In this document: one piece after another, positions 27,943-36,605 of the stretch | Position numbering within the stretch: the first letter of the stretch is position 1 | Layout: each line of letters begins with the position of its first letter | NCBI RefSeq assembly: GCF_019091085.1 | Contig: NZ_JAGXJY010000007.1 | Span: 214,874-278,873 of the forward strand | Origin: Mesorhizobium sp. GbtcB19 | GTDB taxonomy: Bacteria > Pseudomonadota > Alphaproteobacteria > Rhizobiales > Rhizobiaceae | DNA length: 64,000 nt | Reading direction: 5' to 3' | Notes under the pieces: generated by a model | What the model was told of the DNA's origin: nothing | Seen by the model: only the letters and a program-made list of their open reading frames with translations | The model's database searches: none | Position numbers and translations under genes: made by a program

Positions 27943-28827
27943 ATGGCAGGCACCGCCCCCTTCGCCAAGATGAACGGCATCGGCAACGAGATCATCGTCG
28001 CCGATATGCGTGGCCGTGCCGACAAGGTGACGGCGGAAGCGGCGATCGCGCTCAACGGCGACGTGGCGACCAAGTTCGACCAGATCATGGCGATCCATGA
28101 CGCGCGGACGCCCGGCACCGCCTATTACATCGACATCCTGAATTCCGACGGATCCGGCGCGCAGGCCTGCGGCAACGGCACGCGCTGCGTCGTGCAGGCC
28201 CTGGCCGCCGAGACCGGCCAGAAGAGCTTCATCTTCGAGACCCGCGCCGGCATCCTCAATGCCGTGGAACACGCCGATGGCACGATCTCGGTCGACATGG
28301 GCATCCCCCACTTCGGCTGGCAGGACATCCCGCTGGCGGAAGAGTTCCGCGATACGCGCATGATCGAACTGCAGATCGGTCCGATCGATGCGCCGGTGCT
28401 ACATTCGCCCTCGGCCGTGTCGATGGGCAATCCGCATGCCATCTTCTGGATCGATAACGACGTCTGGTCCTACGAGCTCGACCGCTTCGGCCCGCTGCTC
28501 GAAAACCATCCGATCTTCCCCGAGCGCGCCAACATCACGCTGGCGCAGGTGACGTCACCCGAAACGATGATCATCCGCACATGGGAGCGCGGCGCCGGCC
28601 TCACCAAGGCCTGCGGCTCGGCGGCCTGCGCCGCCGTGGTGGCTGCCGCCCGCACCAGGCGTACCGGCCGCAGCGTTTCGCTGATGACACCGGGCGGCGG
28701 CGAGCTGCATGTGGAATGGCGCGACGACGACCACGTCATCCTGACGGGCGCGGCCGAATGGGAATTTTCCGGCAGCTTCGACCCCTCGACCGGCGCCTGG
28801 GCCCGCGACACCGAAAGCGCCGCCTGA
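27943..28827 (+). CDS. dapF: diaminopimelate epimerase
   Basis: The 294-residue racemase interconverts LL- and meso-diaminopimelate for lysine and peptidoglycan synthesis. Its two catalytic cysteines are in [15 protein letters not shown] near residue 75 and [15 protein letters not shown] near residue 225. The N-terminus [18 protein letters not shown] is the substrate-binding segment. The stop codon overlaps the ATG of mtaB (TGATG), starting a plus-strand operon dapF-mtaB-ftsY-yciB. Confidence 0.97.
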   Translation: MAGTAPFAKMNGIGNEIIVADMRGRADKVTAEAAIALNGDVATKFDQIMAIHDARTPGTAYYIDILNSDGSGAQACGNGTRCVVQALAAETGQKSFIFETRAGILNAVEHADGTISVDMGIPHFGWQDIPLAEEFRDTRMIELQIGPIDAPVLHSPSAVSMGNPHAIFWIDNDVWSYELDRFGPLLENHPIFPERANITLAQVTSPETMIIRTWERGAGLTKACGSAACAAVVAAARTRRTGRSVSLMTPGGGELHVEWRDDDHVILTGAAEWEFSGSFDPSTGAWARDTESAA

Positions 28828-30137
28828 TGTCCGCCCTTAAAAAAGGCGTGCCCAAAGGTATCGACGTCGTCACCTTCGGTTGCCGCCTCAACACCTATGA
28901 ATCGGAAGTGATGCGCCGCGAGGCCGAGAGCGCCGGGCTGGGCGCGCTCGCGGGCGGCGCCGTCATCTTCAACACCTGCGCCGTCACCGCCGAGGCGGTG
29001 CGCCAGGCCAAGCAGGCGATCCGCAAGGCTCGCCGCGAAAACCCCGAGGCGCGCATCATCGTCACCGGCTGCGCCGCCCAGACCGAGCCGCAGAACTTCG
29101 CCGCCATGGACGAGGTCGATCTCGTGCTCGGCAACGAAGAAAAGCTCAAGGCGAACTCCTACCGGGCGCTGCCCGATTTCGGCGTCAACGACACCGAGAA
29201 GGCGCGCGTCAACGACATCTTCTCGGTGCGCGAGACGGCAGGCCACATGGTCGACGCCATCGAAGGCCGGGCGCGCGCCTTCGTGCAAGTGCAAAATGGC
29301 TGCGACCACCGCTGCACCTTCTGCATCATCCCTTACGGACGCGGCAATTCGCGTTCGGTGCCGATGGGCGCCGTGGTCGAGCAGGTGAAGCGCCTTGCCG
29401 GCAACGGCTATGCCGAGATCGTGCTGACCGGCGTCGACATGACCAGCTTCGGTGCCGACCTGCCGGGCAGCCCGAAGCTCGGCAGACTGGTGAAGACGAT
29501 CCTGCGCCAGGTGCCGGACGTGAAGCGGCTCCGGCTGTCCTCGATCGATTCCATCGAGGCCGATGACGACCTGCTCGATGCCATCGCCACCGAACCAAGG
29601 CTGATGCCGCATCTGCATCTGTCGCTGCAATCGGGCGACGACATGATCCTGAAGCGCATGAAGCGCCGCCATCTGCGCGACCAGTCGATCCGCTTCTGCG
29701 AGGACGTGCGCAAGCTGCGCCCCGGCATCGTCTTCGGCGCCGACATCATCGCCGGCTTCCCGACCGAGACCGAGGCGATGTTCGAGAATTCGGAGAAAAT
29801 CGTCGAGGAATGCGGCCTGACGCATCTCCACGTCTTCCCGTTCAGCCCACGCGAAGGCACGCCTGCGGCTCGCATGCCGCAGGTTCGCCGCGAGGTGGTG
29901 AAGCAGCGCGCCGCGAGACTGCGCGCCGCCGGCGAGGCCGCCTATCGCCGTCACCTCACCTCGCTCCCCGGCACGCGGCAGTCGATCCTGGTCGAGCGCG
30001 ACGGGCTCGGCCGCACCGAAGGTTTTACGCTGGCCGCGATCGACACGGGCGCCCCCGGGGAGATCGTCGACGCCATGATCACCGGCCATGACGGCGCCCG
30101 ACTGATTGCGGCGCCGCTTGCCGCGCAAGCCGCCTGA
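28827..30137 (+). CDS. mtaB: tRNA (N6-threonylcarbamoyladenosine-37-C2)-methylthiotransferase MtaB
   Basis: A 436-residue radical-SAM enzyme that thiomethylates t6A37 of tRNA. The N-terminal UPF0004 domain carries three cluster cysteines (VTFGCRLNTYESEV, IFNTCAVTAEAV, VTGCAAQTEP). The radical-SAM cysteines are in NGCDHRCTFCIIPYGRGNSR near residue 155, and a TRAM-like C-terminal domain follows. The start at 28827 overlaps the dapF stop; an in-frame extension upstream lies inside dapF and is ignored. In rhizobia this gene commonly sits between dapF and ftsY. Confidence 0.95.
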   Translation: MSALKKGVPKGIDVVTFGCRLNTYESEVMRREAESAGLGALAGGAVIFNTCAVTAEAVRQAKQAIRKARRENPEARIIVTGCAAQTEPQNFAAMDEVDLVLGNEEKLKANSYRALPDFGVNDTEKARVNDIFSVRETAGHMVDAIEGRARAFVQVQNGCDHRCTFCIIPYGRGNSRSVPMGAVVEQVKRLAGNGYAEIVLTGVDMTSFGADLPGSPKLGRLVKTILRQVPDVKRLRLSSIDSIEADDDLLDAIATEPRLMPHLHLSLQSGDDMILKRMKRRHLRDQSIRFCEDVRKLRPGIVFGADIIAGFPTETEAMFENSEKIVEECGLTHLHVFPFSPREGTPAARMPQVRREVVKQRAARLRAAGEAAYRRHLTSLPGTRQSILVERDGLGRTEGFTLAAIDTGAPGEIVDAMITGHDGARLIAAPLAAQAA

Positions 30138-30152
30138 GAAACTGCGAGACGC

Positions 30153-31856
30153 ATGGCTGGTTTTTTCAAGAAGATATTTTCGTTCGGCAAGAAAGAGGTC
30201 GTCGAAGAGCGCGTCGACGAGACGGCTCCGCTGCCGCCGATCAAAAGGGATCAGCTGGACGCGCTGAAGCCGGAGGCCGAGCCGGCTGCGCCGGAGGTCT
30301 TGGCGCGCGAGGAAGCACAGCCGGCGGCGGAGGTCGCGCCGGCGAGCGAACCCGCTGTTGAGCTTGCCCCCGCTCCGCTGCCGGAAGAGCCGCAGCCCGA
30401 GCCCGCTCCGACCGTTCCGCCGACGCCGGAACCGACAATTCCCGCCGAACCGGAACCGCTGCCGCAGCCCGAGCCGGAAGAAGAGCCGCAACCGGCGCCT
30501 GAGAAGCCCGAGCCGCCAGCCCCCGAGGAAGTGCCGCCGGCGCAACCCGAGCCGGCACAGCAGCCCGAACCTGCTCCACAGGAAGTGCCCGCACCTGCGC
30601 CGGCTCAGCCGGACATCGAGCCTTCGCGTCCCGAGCCGCGGCCCGAGCCCGCGCCTGTCGAAGTGCCGACGCCGCCGAGCGAGGTTCCCGCCGAGACGCC
30701 GGCGCCGATCGAGGTGCCGCCAGCGGAGGCTCCTTCCGTCGAGCCAACCGCAGAGGCCGGCGCTGCCCCTCATCCGCCTGCCGGCACCTTCTCCCCGTAT
30801 AGGGACGGGGAGAAGAATGAAGCTCCAACGCCCGCGCCCGTACCTCCGCCGCAGCCTGCCCCCGCCGTCGGCAAAGTCACCGTCGCCAAGAAAGTCGAGC
30901 AGAAGGCCGAGCCGGTAAAAGCGCCGGAGCCAGTAGTTCGCCGCTCCTGGTTCCAGCGCATGCGCGAAGGGCTCGCCCGCTCCTCGCGCGAGCTGACCGG
31001 CAACATTGCCGGCGTCTTCACCAAGCGCAAGCTGGACGACGACACGCTGCAGGATCTGGAGGACGTGCTGATCCGCGCCGATCTCGGTGTGGAGACGGCG
31101 CTGCGCGTCACCGATTCACTCGCCTCCAGCCGTTATGGTCGTGACATTTCCGACGCGGAAGTCCGCGCCGTGATGGCCGCGGAGGTGGAGAAGGTGCTGA
31201 CCCCGGTGGCAAAACCGCTGGAACTCGACCTCAGCCACAAGCCGCATGTCATCCTGGTGGTCGGCGTCAACGGCACCGGCAAGACCACCACGATCGGCAA
31301 ATTGGCGGCAAAACTCACCGATGGCGGCCTGAAAGTGATGCTGGCCGCCGGCGACACGTTCCGCGCCGCCGCGATCGAGCAGCTGAAGATCTGGGGCGAG
31401 CGCACGAAATCGCCTGTCGTCGCCACCAAGCTCGGCGCCGACGCCGCCGGCCTCGCTTACGACGCCTTCGAAAAGGCGAAGGAGGCCGGCTCCGACGTTT
31501 TGATCATCGACACGGCCGGCCGGCTGCAGAACAAGACCGAGCTGATGGCGGAGCTGGAAAAGATCGTGCGCGTGCTGGGCAAGCTCGATCCCGAAGCGCC
31601 GCATACGGTGCTGCAGACGGTCGACGCCACCACCGGCCAGAATGCGCTGAACCAGGTCGAGATCTTCCGCAATGTCGCCGGCGTCAACGGCCTGGTGATG
31701 ACCAAGCTGGACGGCACGGCGCGTGGCGGTATTCTGGTGGCGATCGCCGCCAAGCACCGGCTGCCGGTCTATTTCATCGGCGTCGGCGAGCAGGTCGACG
31801 ACCTCGAACCGTTTTCCGCCAGCGAATTCGCGAGGGCGATCGCCGGCGTGGCTTGA
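30153..31856 (+). CDS. ftsY: signal recognition particle receptor FtsY
   Basis: FtsY docks the SRP-ribosome complex at the inner membrane. The 567-residue protein begins [17 protein letters not shown], a membrane-binding amphipathic start, followed by a Pro/Glu/Ala-rich acidic A domain to about residue 260. The NG domain follows ([20 protein letters not shown]), with G1 in [39 protein letters not shown]3 in [12 protein letters not shown]4 in [11 protein letters not shown] and a C-terminal [16 protein letters not shown]. Residues about 205-221 ([17 protein letters not shown]) are encoded by a palindromic repeat inserted in frame, described separately. Confidence 0.96.
   Translation: MAGFFKKIFSFGKKEVVEERVDETAPLPPIKRDQLDALKPEAEPAAPEVLAREEAQPAAEVAPASEPAVELAPAPLPEEPQPEPAPTVPPTPEPTIPAEPEPLPQPEPEEEPQPAPEKPEPPAPEEVPPAQPEPAQQPEPAPQEVPAPAPAQPDIEPSRPEPRPEPAPVEVPTPPSEVPAETPAPIEVPPAEAPSVEPTAEAGAAPHPPAGTFSPYRDGEKNEAPTPAPVPPPQPAPAVGKVTVAKKVEQKAEPVKAPEPVVRRSWFQRMREGLARSSRELTGNIAGVFTKRKLDDDTLQDLEDVLIRADLGVETALRVTDSLASSRYGRDISDAEVRAVMAAEVEKVLTPVAKPLELDLSHKPHVILVVGVNGTGKTTTIGKLAAKLTDGGLKVMLAAGDTFRAAAIEQLKIWGERTKSPVVATKLGADAAGLAYDAFEKAKEAGSDVLIIDTAGRLQNKTELMAELEKIVRVLGKLDPEAPHTVLQTVDATTGQNALNQVEIFRNVAGVNGLVMTKLDGTARGGILVAIAAKHRLPVYFIGVGEQVDDLEPFSASEFARAIAGVA
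30766..30815. repeat. RIME-like palindromic repeat embedded in ftsY
   Basis: The 50 bases from cccctcatccgcctgccggc to the ctccccgtatagggacgggg hairpin match the start and end of the intergenic repeats at 33795-33972 and 43185-43350 (cccctcatccg, caccttctccc, ggggagaagg). It lies in the A domain of ftsY and keeps the reading frame. It looks like an intergenic element caught in coding sequence. Confidence 0.75.
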
Positions 31857-31918
31857 ATGAAGCGCGATCTCTTGAAATGGCCTGCTTTTCGGCCAGATCA
31901 TGCGCAAGAAGGGTTTTT

Positions 31919-32575
31919 ATGAACATCATCGAACGCGACCCGTCCGATCCACGCCGCAAGCCGGTCAATCCCGGCTTGAAGTTCCTGCTCGAGCTGGGTC
32001 CGGGCCTGGTGTTCTTCTTCACCACGATCCGCGGCGAGTGGCTGGCCGAGAAATTCCCGGTGCTCAGCCATCTCGGCGAGCCGATCCTGATCGCCACCGC
32101 CTTCTTCATGGTCGCGACCGCGCTGTCGCTCAGCGCCTCCTGGCTGCTGACCCGTAGCCTGCCGCTGATGCCGCTGGTGTCGGCGATCGTCGTCTTCGTC
32201 TTCGGCGCGCTCGCTCTCTACCTGCAAGATAAGACCTTCGCCTTCATGAAGCCGACGATCATCAATTCGCTGTTCGGCGTCACGCTGCTCGGCGGGCTTT
32301 TGTTCGGCCGGTCGCTGCTCGGCTACGTCTTCGATTCCGCCTTCCAGCTCGACGCCGAAGGCTGGCGCAAGCTGACCTTCCGCTGGGGGCTGTTCTTCCT
32401 GTTCCTGGCCGTGCTCAACGAGGTGGTGTGGCGCAACTTCTCGGAAGCGACCTGGCTATATTTCAAGGTCTGGGGCACGATCCCGATCACCTTGCTGTTC
32501 ACCTTCAGCCAGATGCCGCTGATCATGCGCCACTCGCTCGAGGAAAAACCCAAGGAAGAGAAGGCCGGCAACTAA
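31919..32575 (+). CDS. yciB: septation protein A / inner-membrane protein YciB
   Basis: The 218-residue inner-membrane protein of the YciB/IspZ family has about five or six hydrophobic helices: [78 protein letters not shown], and [20 protein letters not shown] with [20 protein letters not shown]. Loss of the homologue in Shigella affects septation; envelope synthesis is the likely context. The start at 31919 is chosen for GAAGGG upstream and the family N-terminus. It follows ftsY. Confidence 0.93.
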   Translation: MNIIERDPSDPRRKPVNPGLKFLLELGPGLVFFFTTIRGEWLAEKFPVLSHLGEPILIATAFFMVATALSLSASWLLTRSLPLMPLVSAIVVFVFGALALYLQDKTFAFMKPTIINSLFGVTLLGGLLFGRSLLGYVFDSAFQLDAEGWRKLTFRWGLFFLFLAVLNEVVWRNFSEATWLYFKVWGTIPITLLFTFSQMPLIMRHSLEEKPKEEKAGN

Positions 32576-32595
32576 GGGCAAGTCAGGGGGACGGC

Positions 32596-33216
32596 ATGGA
32601 ATTCCTCACCACGCATGACGAGTTGAGGACGATCTACAAGACGCCCCGGCCGACCGACGGCTCGATCCGCAAGGAGCTGAAAAGCCTCGACGGCCATTGC
32701 CGCTCCTTTATCGGCAAGAGCCCCTTCGTGCTGATCGGCTCTTCCGACGGCGCCGGCAATGCCGACGTCACGCCGAAGGGCGACAAGCCAGGCTTCACCG
32801 CCATCCTCGACAACTCCACCATCGCCATCCCCGACCGCCCCGGCAACAACCGTCTCGACACGCTGGAAAACATCATCCGCAACCCGTCGGTCGGGCTGCT
32901 CTTCCTCATTCCCGGCATGAACGAGACGCTGCGCGTCAACGGCGATGCCCGCATCACCGTCGACCCCGCCTTGCGCGAACGCCTGGCCGTCGACGGCAAG
33001 GAACCGCAGAGCGTCATCGTGGTGACGGTCAAGGCCGCCTACATGCACTGCGCCAAGGCCTTCATGCGCTCTGATCTCTGGAAGCCGGAGACCTGGTACG
33101 ACCGCGCGACGCTGCCGACGCTCGGCCAGATCATCCGCGACCAGCTGGCGCTGGCCGAAAGCGCCGGCGAGATCGACCGCGAGATCGACGACGATTATCG
33201 CCAGACCATGTGGTAG
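32596..33216 (+). CDS. pyridoxamine-5'-phosphate-oxidase-like FMN protein
   Basis: The 206-residue flavin-fold protein has the split-barrel layout: LDGHCRSFIGKSPFVLIGSS, NADVTPKGDKPGFTAILDNS, the FMN-contacting IAIPDRPGNNRLDTLENIIR and VGLLFLIPGMNETLRVNGDA, and YMHCAKAFMRSDLWKPETW. This is the PPOX branch (MSMEG_1061-like) of unknown substrate, often a deazaflavin or FMN reductase. AGGGGGA precedes the ATG at 32596. It is probably in one transcription unit with yciB and the FMN reductase. Confidence 0.85.
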   Translation: MEFLTTHDELRTIYKTPRPTDGSIRKELKSLDGHCRSFIGKSPFVLIGSSDGAGNADVTPKGDKPGFTAILDNSTIAIPDRPGNNRLDTLENIIRNPSVGLLFLIPGMNETLRVNGDARITVDPALRERLAVDGKEPQSVIVVTVKAAYMHCAKAFMRSDLWKPETWYDRATLPTLGQIIRDQLALAESAGEIDREIDDDYRQTMW

Positions 33217-33255
33217 GCTTGGCGGACGACTCACTCTTTCGTCCGGCTCTCTCCC

Positions 33256-33786
33256 CTGATCGAGATCATCGCCATATCGGGCAGCCTGCGCGCCACCTCG
33301 ACCAACTCGGCCCTGGTTGCGGCGCTTGCAGCCAACGCGCCTCCGGCCTGTCGCATCGAGGTTTTTGACGGCCTCGGCCGCTTGCCGATCTTCAACCCCG
33401 ACGACGAGGGCGAGCGCACGCCGCCCGAAGTGGCGCGCCTGATCGAGGCCGTCACCCGCGCGGACGGCGTCATCGTCTCCTGTCCGGAATATGCGCATGG
33501 CGTGCCCGGCGGCCTGAAGAACGCGCTGGACTGGCTGGTGTCGCGCGACGCCGCCGTCGGCAAGCCGGCAATGCTCGTCCACGCCTCGCCGCGCTCGCTC
33601 TATGCGCGCGCGGCGCTGGCGGAGGTGATGCGGACCATGTCGTTCGCGCTGTATGAGGAGACGCTGGAGATCGCGCTGCTGGGCAAGAAGCCGGCGGAGG
33701 TGGAGACGATCCTAGCGGAGGATGCGAACCGGCGGGCGATGCGCGGAGCGATCGAGGCTTTTGCCGGGTTTATTCGGGTGCGGTGA
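33256..33786 (+). CDS. NADPH-dependent FMN reductase without a canonical start codon
   Basis: The frame encodes a flavodoxin-like reductase: the FMN phosphate loop ISGSLRATSTNSALVAALAA at the N-terminus, then GLGRLPIFNPDDEGER, GVIVSCPEYAHGVPGGLKNA and LDWLVSRDAAV. About 176 residues from the coordinate used. Between the stop of the previous gene in the same frame (33214) and the conserved LIEIIAISGSL there is no ATG, GTG or TTG; the position occupied by the usual Met is CTG (33256). The only internal start, a TTG at 33382, would remove the FMN-binding loop. Either CTG is used, or the gene has lost its start. Confidence 0.8.
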   Translation: MIEIIAISGSLRATSTNSALVAALAANAPPACRIEVFDGLGRLPIFNPDDEGERTPPEVARLIEAVTRADGVIVSCPEYAHGVPGGLKNALDWLVSRDAAVGKPAMLVHASPRSLYARAALAEVMRTMSFALYEETLEIALLGKKPAEVETILAEDANRRAMRGAIEAFAGFIRVR

Positions 33787-33794
33787 GCGGTCTT

Positions 33795-33972
33795 CCCTTC
33801 TCCCCTTGTGGGAGAAGGTGGATCGGCGCGCAGCGCCGAGACGGATGAGGGGTGTTCCAGCGGAGTGAGACGTTGGCGACCTCGTCGCTGGACAAACGGC
33901 GTCGCCAAGCTGGAGCACCCCTCATCCGACCTCGCTTCGCGAGGCCACCTTCTGCCACAAGGGGAGAAGGAA
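33795..33972. repeat. RIME-like palindromic repeat (copy 1)
   Basis: One arm starts cccttctccccttgtgggag and ends agacggatgaggggtgttcc; the other is the inverted acccctcatccgacctcgct ending ccacaaggggagaagg. Hairpins such as cggcgcgcagcgccg sit within each arm. The same unit occurs at 43185-43350 and, shortened, inside ftsY. It lies between convergent genes. Confidence 0.85.
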
Positions 33973-33976
33973 GAAG

Positions 33977-34183
33977 CTACCCCTTCCGCAGCGTCTCGAC
34001 ATCGGTCTTGCCGACATACCAGTCGCGGGCGTTGACCTCCTCGAACACCACCCAGACGTCGTCATTGCCGAGCCCGGTGGCGTCCATGATGGCCGAGGTC
34101 ACCTTCCTGGCGATGTCAGCCTTCTTGCCGGCCGGATCGGCGGCGATCACTTCCTTGACGATGCGGATGTTGACGAATGGCAT
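33977..34183 (-). CDS. 4-oxalocrotonate tautomerase family protein
   Basis: The 68-residue tautomerase has the catalytic Pro directly after the initiator Met (MPFVNIRIVKEVIAADPAGK) and continues ADIARKVTSAIMDATGLG and VWVVFEEVNARDWYVG. Its reaction is keto-enol tautomerisation of an unknown substrate. GGGGAGG precedes the ATG. A longer frame upstream is ignored since it would bury the N-terminal proline. The lactonase gene lies 180 bases upstream on the same strand. Confidence 0.88.
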   Translation of the reverse strand: MPFVNIRIVKEVIAADPAGKKADIARKVTSAIMDATGLGNDDVWVVFEEVNARDWYVGKTDVETLRKG

Positions 34184-34363
34184 GATGTCCTCCCCTTGGA
34201 TTCTGCCTGCGCCGCCGGGAGACTGTTTCGAAATTCGCTCCGGCGAGTCATATGGTGGTGGTTTCGAGAACCGGAGCGGAGCGGACATTTGGTCCGTGAA
34301 CACCGGAAGCGCAGAAAACGCCAGCAGATGGCCGTCGGAGTAGAATTTCCAAACAGTCTCACC

Positions 34364-35284
34364 TCAATATGTCTTGGCCCCATTCACCATCAGCCGGACC
34401 ATATAGAGCGAGGTGGTGCCGGCGATGTAGAGGCAGTTCAGCTTGTTGCCGCCGAAGACGCAGTTGGCGGTCACCTCCGGCACCTTGACCTTGCCGATCA
34501 GCGTGCCGTCCGGATCGTAGCAATGGATGCCGTCGGCGGCACTGGTCCAGATACGCCCGTCGGAATCGAGCCGGAACCCATCGAACAGGCCGGCGGTGCA
34601 GTCGGCGAACACCTTGCCGCCGGAAACCTTCTTGCCGTGCTTGCCGATGGTGAAGACCCGCATATGCGCCGGGTTCTTCTCGCCATGCGTGCGGCCGGTA
34701 TCGACGACATAGAGCAGGCTTTCGTCCAGCGAGAAGGCAAGCCCGTTCGGCCGCACCATGTCGGTGATGACGGCCTCGATGTCGCCGGTGTCCGGATCGA
34801 CGCGATAGACGTTGCAGTTGCCGATCTCGCTCTCGGCCTTGTCGCCCTCATAATCGGAGTCGATGCCGTAGGTCGGATCGGTGAACCAGATCGAGCCGTC
34901 AGAGCGCACCACCACGTCGTTGGGCGAATTCAGCCGCTTGCCCTTCCATTTGTCGGCGATGGTGGTGACCGAGCCGTCATGCTCGGTGCGGCTGACGCGG
35001 CGGCCGGAATGCTCGCAGGTCACCAGCCGGCCCTGCCGGTCGACGGTGTTGCCGTTGGAATTGCCGGAGGGCTGGCGGAACACGCTGACGCTGCCGTCGG
35101 TCTCGTCATAGCGCAGCATGCGGTTGTTGGGGATGTCGGACCAGACGACATAGCGGCCGGCGGCGAACCAGGCCGGGCCTTCCGCCCAGCGGCAGCCGGT
35201 GAACAGCTTTTCCACCTGCGCATTGCCGTTGAACAGGCGCGCGAAGCGCGGATCGAGAACTTCGTAATAGTCTGCGGCGGCCAT
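34364..35284 (-). CDS. SMP-30/gluconolactonase family hydrolase
   Basis: The 306-residue six-bladed propeller enzyme hydrolyses sugar lactones in characterised members. Family signatures are AEGPAWFAAGRYVVWSDIPN with the metal-binding Glu near residue 34, GNTVDRQGRLVTCEHSGRRV, RLNSPNDVVVRSDGSIWFTD with the Asn ligand, YVVDTGRTHG and LDSDGRIWTSAADGIHCYDP. The start at 35284 (MAAADYYEVLDPRFARLF) has GGGAGG upstream. The exact lactone is unknown. It probably shares a message with the tautomerase gene downstream. Confidence 0.9.
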   Translation of the reverse strand: MAAADYYEVLDPRFARLFNGNAQVEKLFTGCRWAEGPAWFAAGRYVVWSDIPNNRMLRYDETDGSVSVFRQPSGNSNGNTVDRQGRLVTCEHSGRRVSRTEHDGSVTTIADKWKGKRLNSPNDVVVRSDGSIWFTDPTYGIDSDYEGDKAESEIGNCNVYRVDPDTGDIEAVITDMVRPNGLAFSLDESLLYVVDTGRTHGEKNPAHMRVFTIGKHGKKVSGGKVFADCTAGLFDGFRLDSDGRIWTSAADGIHCYDPDGTLIGKVKVPEVTANCVFGGNKLNCLYIAGTTSLYMVRLMVNGAKTY

Positions 35285-35578
35285 GCATTTCCTCCCGGCA
35301 TCAGGTGACGGGCGGATCAAGCCAGCCCGCAACCGATCTGGCAAGACGGCAAGCCGGTAATTTGTATGACAAAACCGGTGAGAAATACGTGAAGTCCGCC
35401 CTATGCCGACGCCATACGAGACGCATGGATCGGTTAGGCTTGGGTTAACCGGCTATGCGCTGGCTGCAATGGTGCATTGCAACATCTTTCTTTTGCAACG
35501 CACCATTCCTATGTCATGCTCACAAACGTCAGGGAGGAACAACCGGCCGCACCAGTGCGGCATGAAAGGAACCCTGTC

Positions 35579-35743
35579 ATGTTCGACACTCTTGTCTCCC
35601 GCGCCCGCGCCAGCATGGCCAAGCGCCGCCACTACAACCGCCTCGTCGCCGAAATCGAGAACCTGTCCAGCCGCGATCTCGCCGATCTGCGCGCCGACCG
35701 TTCCGAGATGCTGTACCAGATCCACAAGCAGATCTACGGCTGA
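35579..35743 (+). CDS. DUF1127 small protein
   Basis: A 54-residue basic helical protein: MFDTLVSRARASMAKRRHYN, then RLVAEIENLSSRDLADLRAD and SEMLYQIHKQIYG. It matches the DUF1127 (YjiS-like) family of short alphaproteobacterial proteins, some of which affect phosphate and carbon metabolism or RNA turnover. AAAGGA precedes the ATG. It stands alone in a 490-base gap between the lactonase and ccmG; two ttgcaac direct repeats lie upstream at about 35477 and 35495. Confidence 0.88.
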   Translation: MFDTLVSRARASMAKRRHYNRLVAEIENLSSRDLADLRADRSEMLYQIHKQIYG

Positions 35744-35773
35744 GCTTCGACGCTTCGCATGAGGGGCGCCATG

Positions 35774-36352
35774 TCAACCCGGCGCCGCCAGCGCCTTTTC
35801 AACCTGCGGCAACAATAAATACCTTGCCGATTCCGGCGTCAGCGGCCCCACATGCTTGTAGGCGATCTTGCCGTCCTTGCCGATGACGAAGGTCTCCGGC
35901 ACGCCATAGACGCCCCAGTCGATTGCTGCGCGCCCGGCCGGGTCGACGCCGATGGCCTGATAGGGATTGCCAAGATCGCCCAGGAAGCGGCGGGCGTTTT
36001 CCGGCTGGTCCTTGTAGTTCAGCGCCGCGAGCGTGAAGCGCTTGTCCTGCGACAGTCCAAGCAGCACCGGATGCTCTTCGCGGCACGGCGCGCACCAGGA
36101 CGCGAACACATTGACCAGCGTCACCTTGCCGGCGAAGGACTTCGAATCCAATCCTGGCAGGTTCGTTCCTTCGAGCGGCGGCAGGCTGGTCTGCGGCGCC
36201 GGCAAGCCGATCAGCGCCGAGGGAATTTCCGAGACGTCGCGGCCCGACAGAAGCTGCGACAGGAACAGCCCCGCCAGCCCCAGGAACACCAAGAGCGGCA
36301 AAAGCACGAACAGGCGGCGGCGCGGCGCCGGCGCTTCGGTTTCGTTGCTCAC
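35774..36352 (-). CDS. ccmG: thiol:disulfide interchange protein CcmG/DsbE
   Basis: The 192-residue membrane-anchored thioredoxin keeps apocytochrome c cysteines reduced for heme attachment. An N-terminal helix (LFVLLPLLVFLGLAGLFLSQ) anchors it; the periplasmic domain has FAGKVTLVNVFASWCAPCRE with the C-A-P-C active site near residue 90, and GVYGVPETFVIGKDGKIAYK with the cis-Pro loop. It overlaps ccmD by ATGA and is the last gene of the cluster. Confidence 0.96.
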   Translation of the reverse strand: MSNETEAPAPRRRLFVLLPLLVFLGLAGLFLSQLLSGRDVSEIPSALIGLPAPQTSLPPLEGTNLPGLDSKSFAGKVTLVNVFASWCAPCREEHPVLLGLSQDKRFTLAALNYKDQPENARRFLGDLGNPYQAIGVDPAGRAAIDWGVYGVPETFVIGKDGKIAYKHVGPLTPESARYLLLPQVEKALAAPG

Positions 36353-36522
36353 GGTTTTGCCGCCCCGGATTTGTCGGAACGCCGACGCACACCGGCCGCT
36401 TCCAGCGCCGCAAGCTCGCGCTTGCGCGCCCGCTGATCGAGCAGGATCCAGCCGATCAGCCCGGCGAGCCCGATCGCCGTGATGGCATAGGCGGCGGTGA
36501 CGAACAGGGCGTGCGCGCTCAT
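36349..36522 (-). CDS. ccmD: heme exporter protein CcmD
   Basis: A 57-residue single-pass membrane protein: MSAHALFVTAAYAITAIGLA, helix continuing GLIGWILLDQRARKRELAA, then a basic cytoplasmic tail. This is the typical CcmD, which helps release holo-CcmE from the CcmABC complex. It overlaps ccmG. In other rhizobia ccmC is directly upstream; here an unrelated 127-residue gene precedes it by 83 bases. Confidence 0.9.
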   Translation of the reverse strand: MSAHALFVTAAYAITAIGLAGLIGWILLDQRARKRELAALEAAGVRRRSDKSGAAKP

Positions 36523-36605
36523 TTCTCGATCCAAAACTTGTGACGGTCGTTCATAGCGACGCCGATCGCCGGCCGCAATGAACGCCGTCTGCGGCGGATT
36601 TGCGG

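Noticed and set aside
28470..30773. Very long open frame antisense to mtaB and ftsY
   Set aside because: It mirrors GC-rich codons of the two real genes, its product is Arg/Gly-rich low complexity without family motifs, and it has no ribosome binding site.
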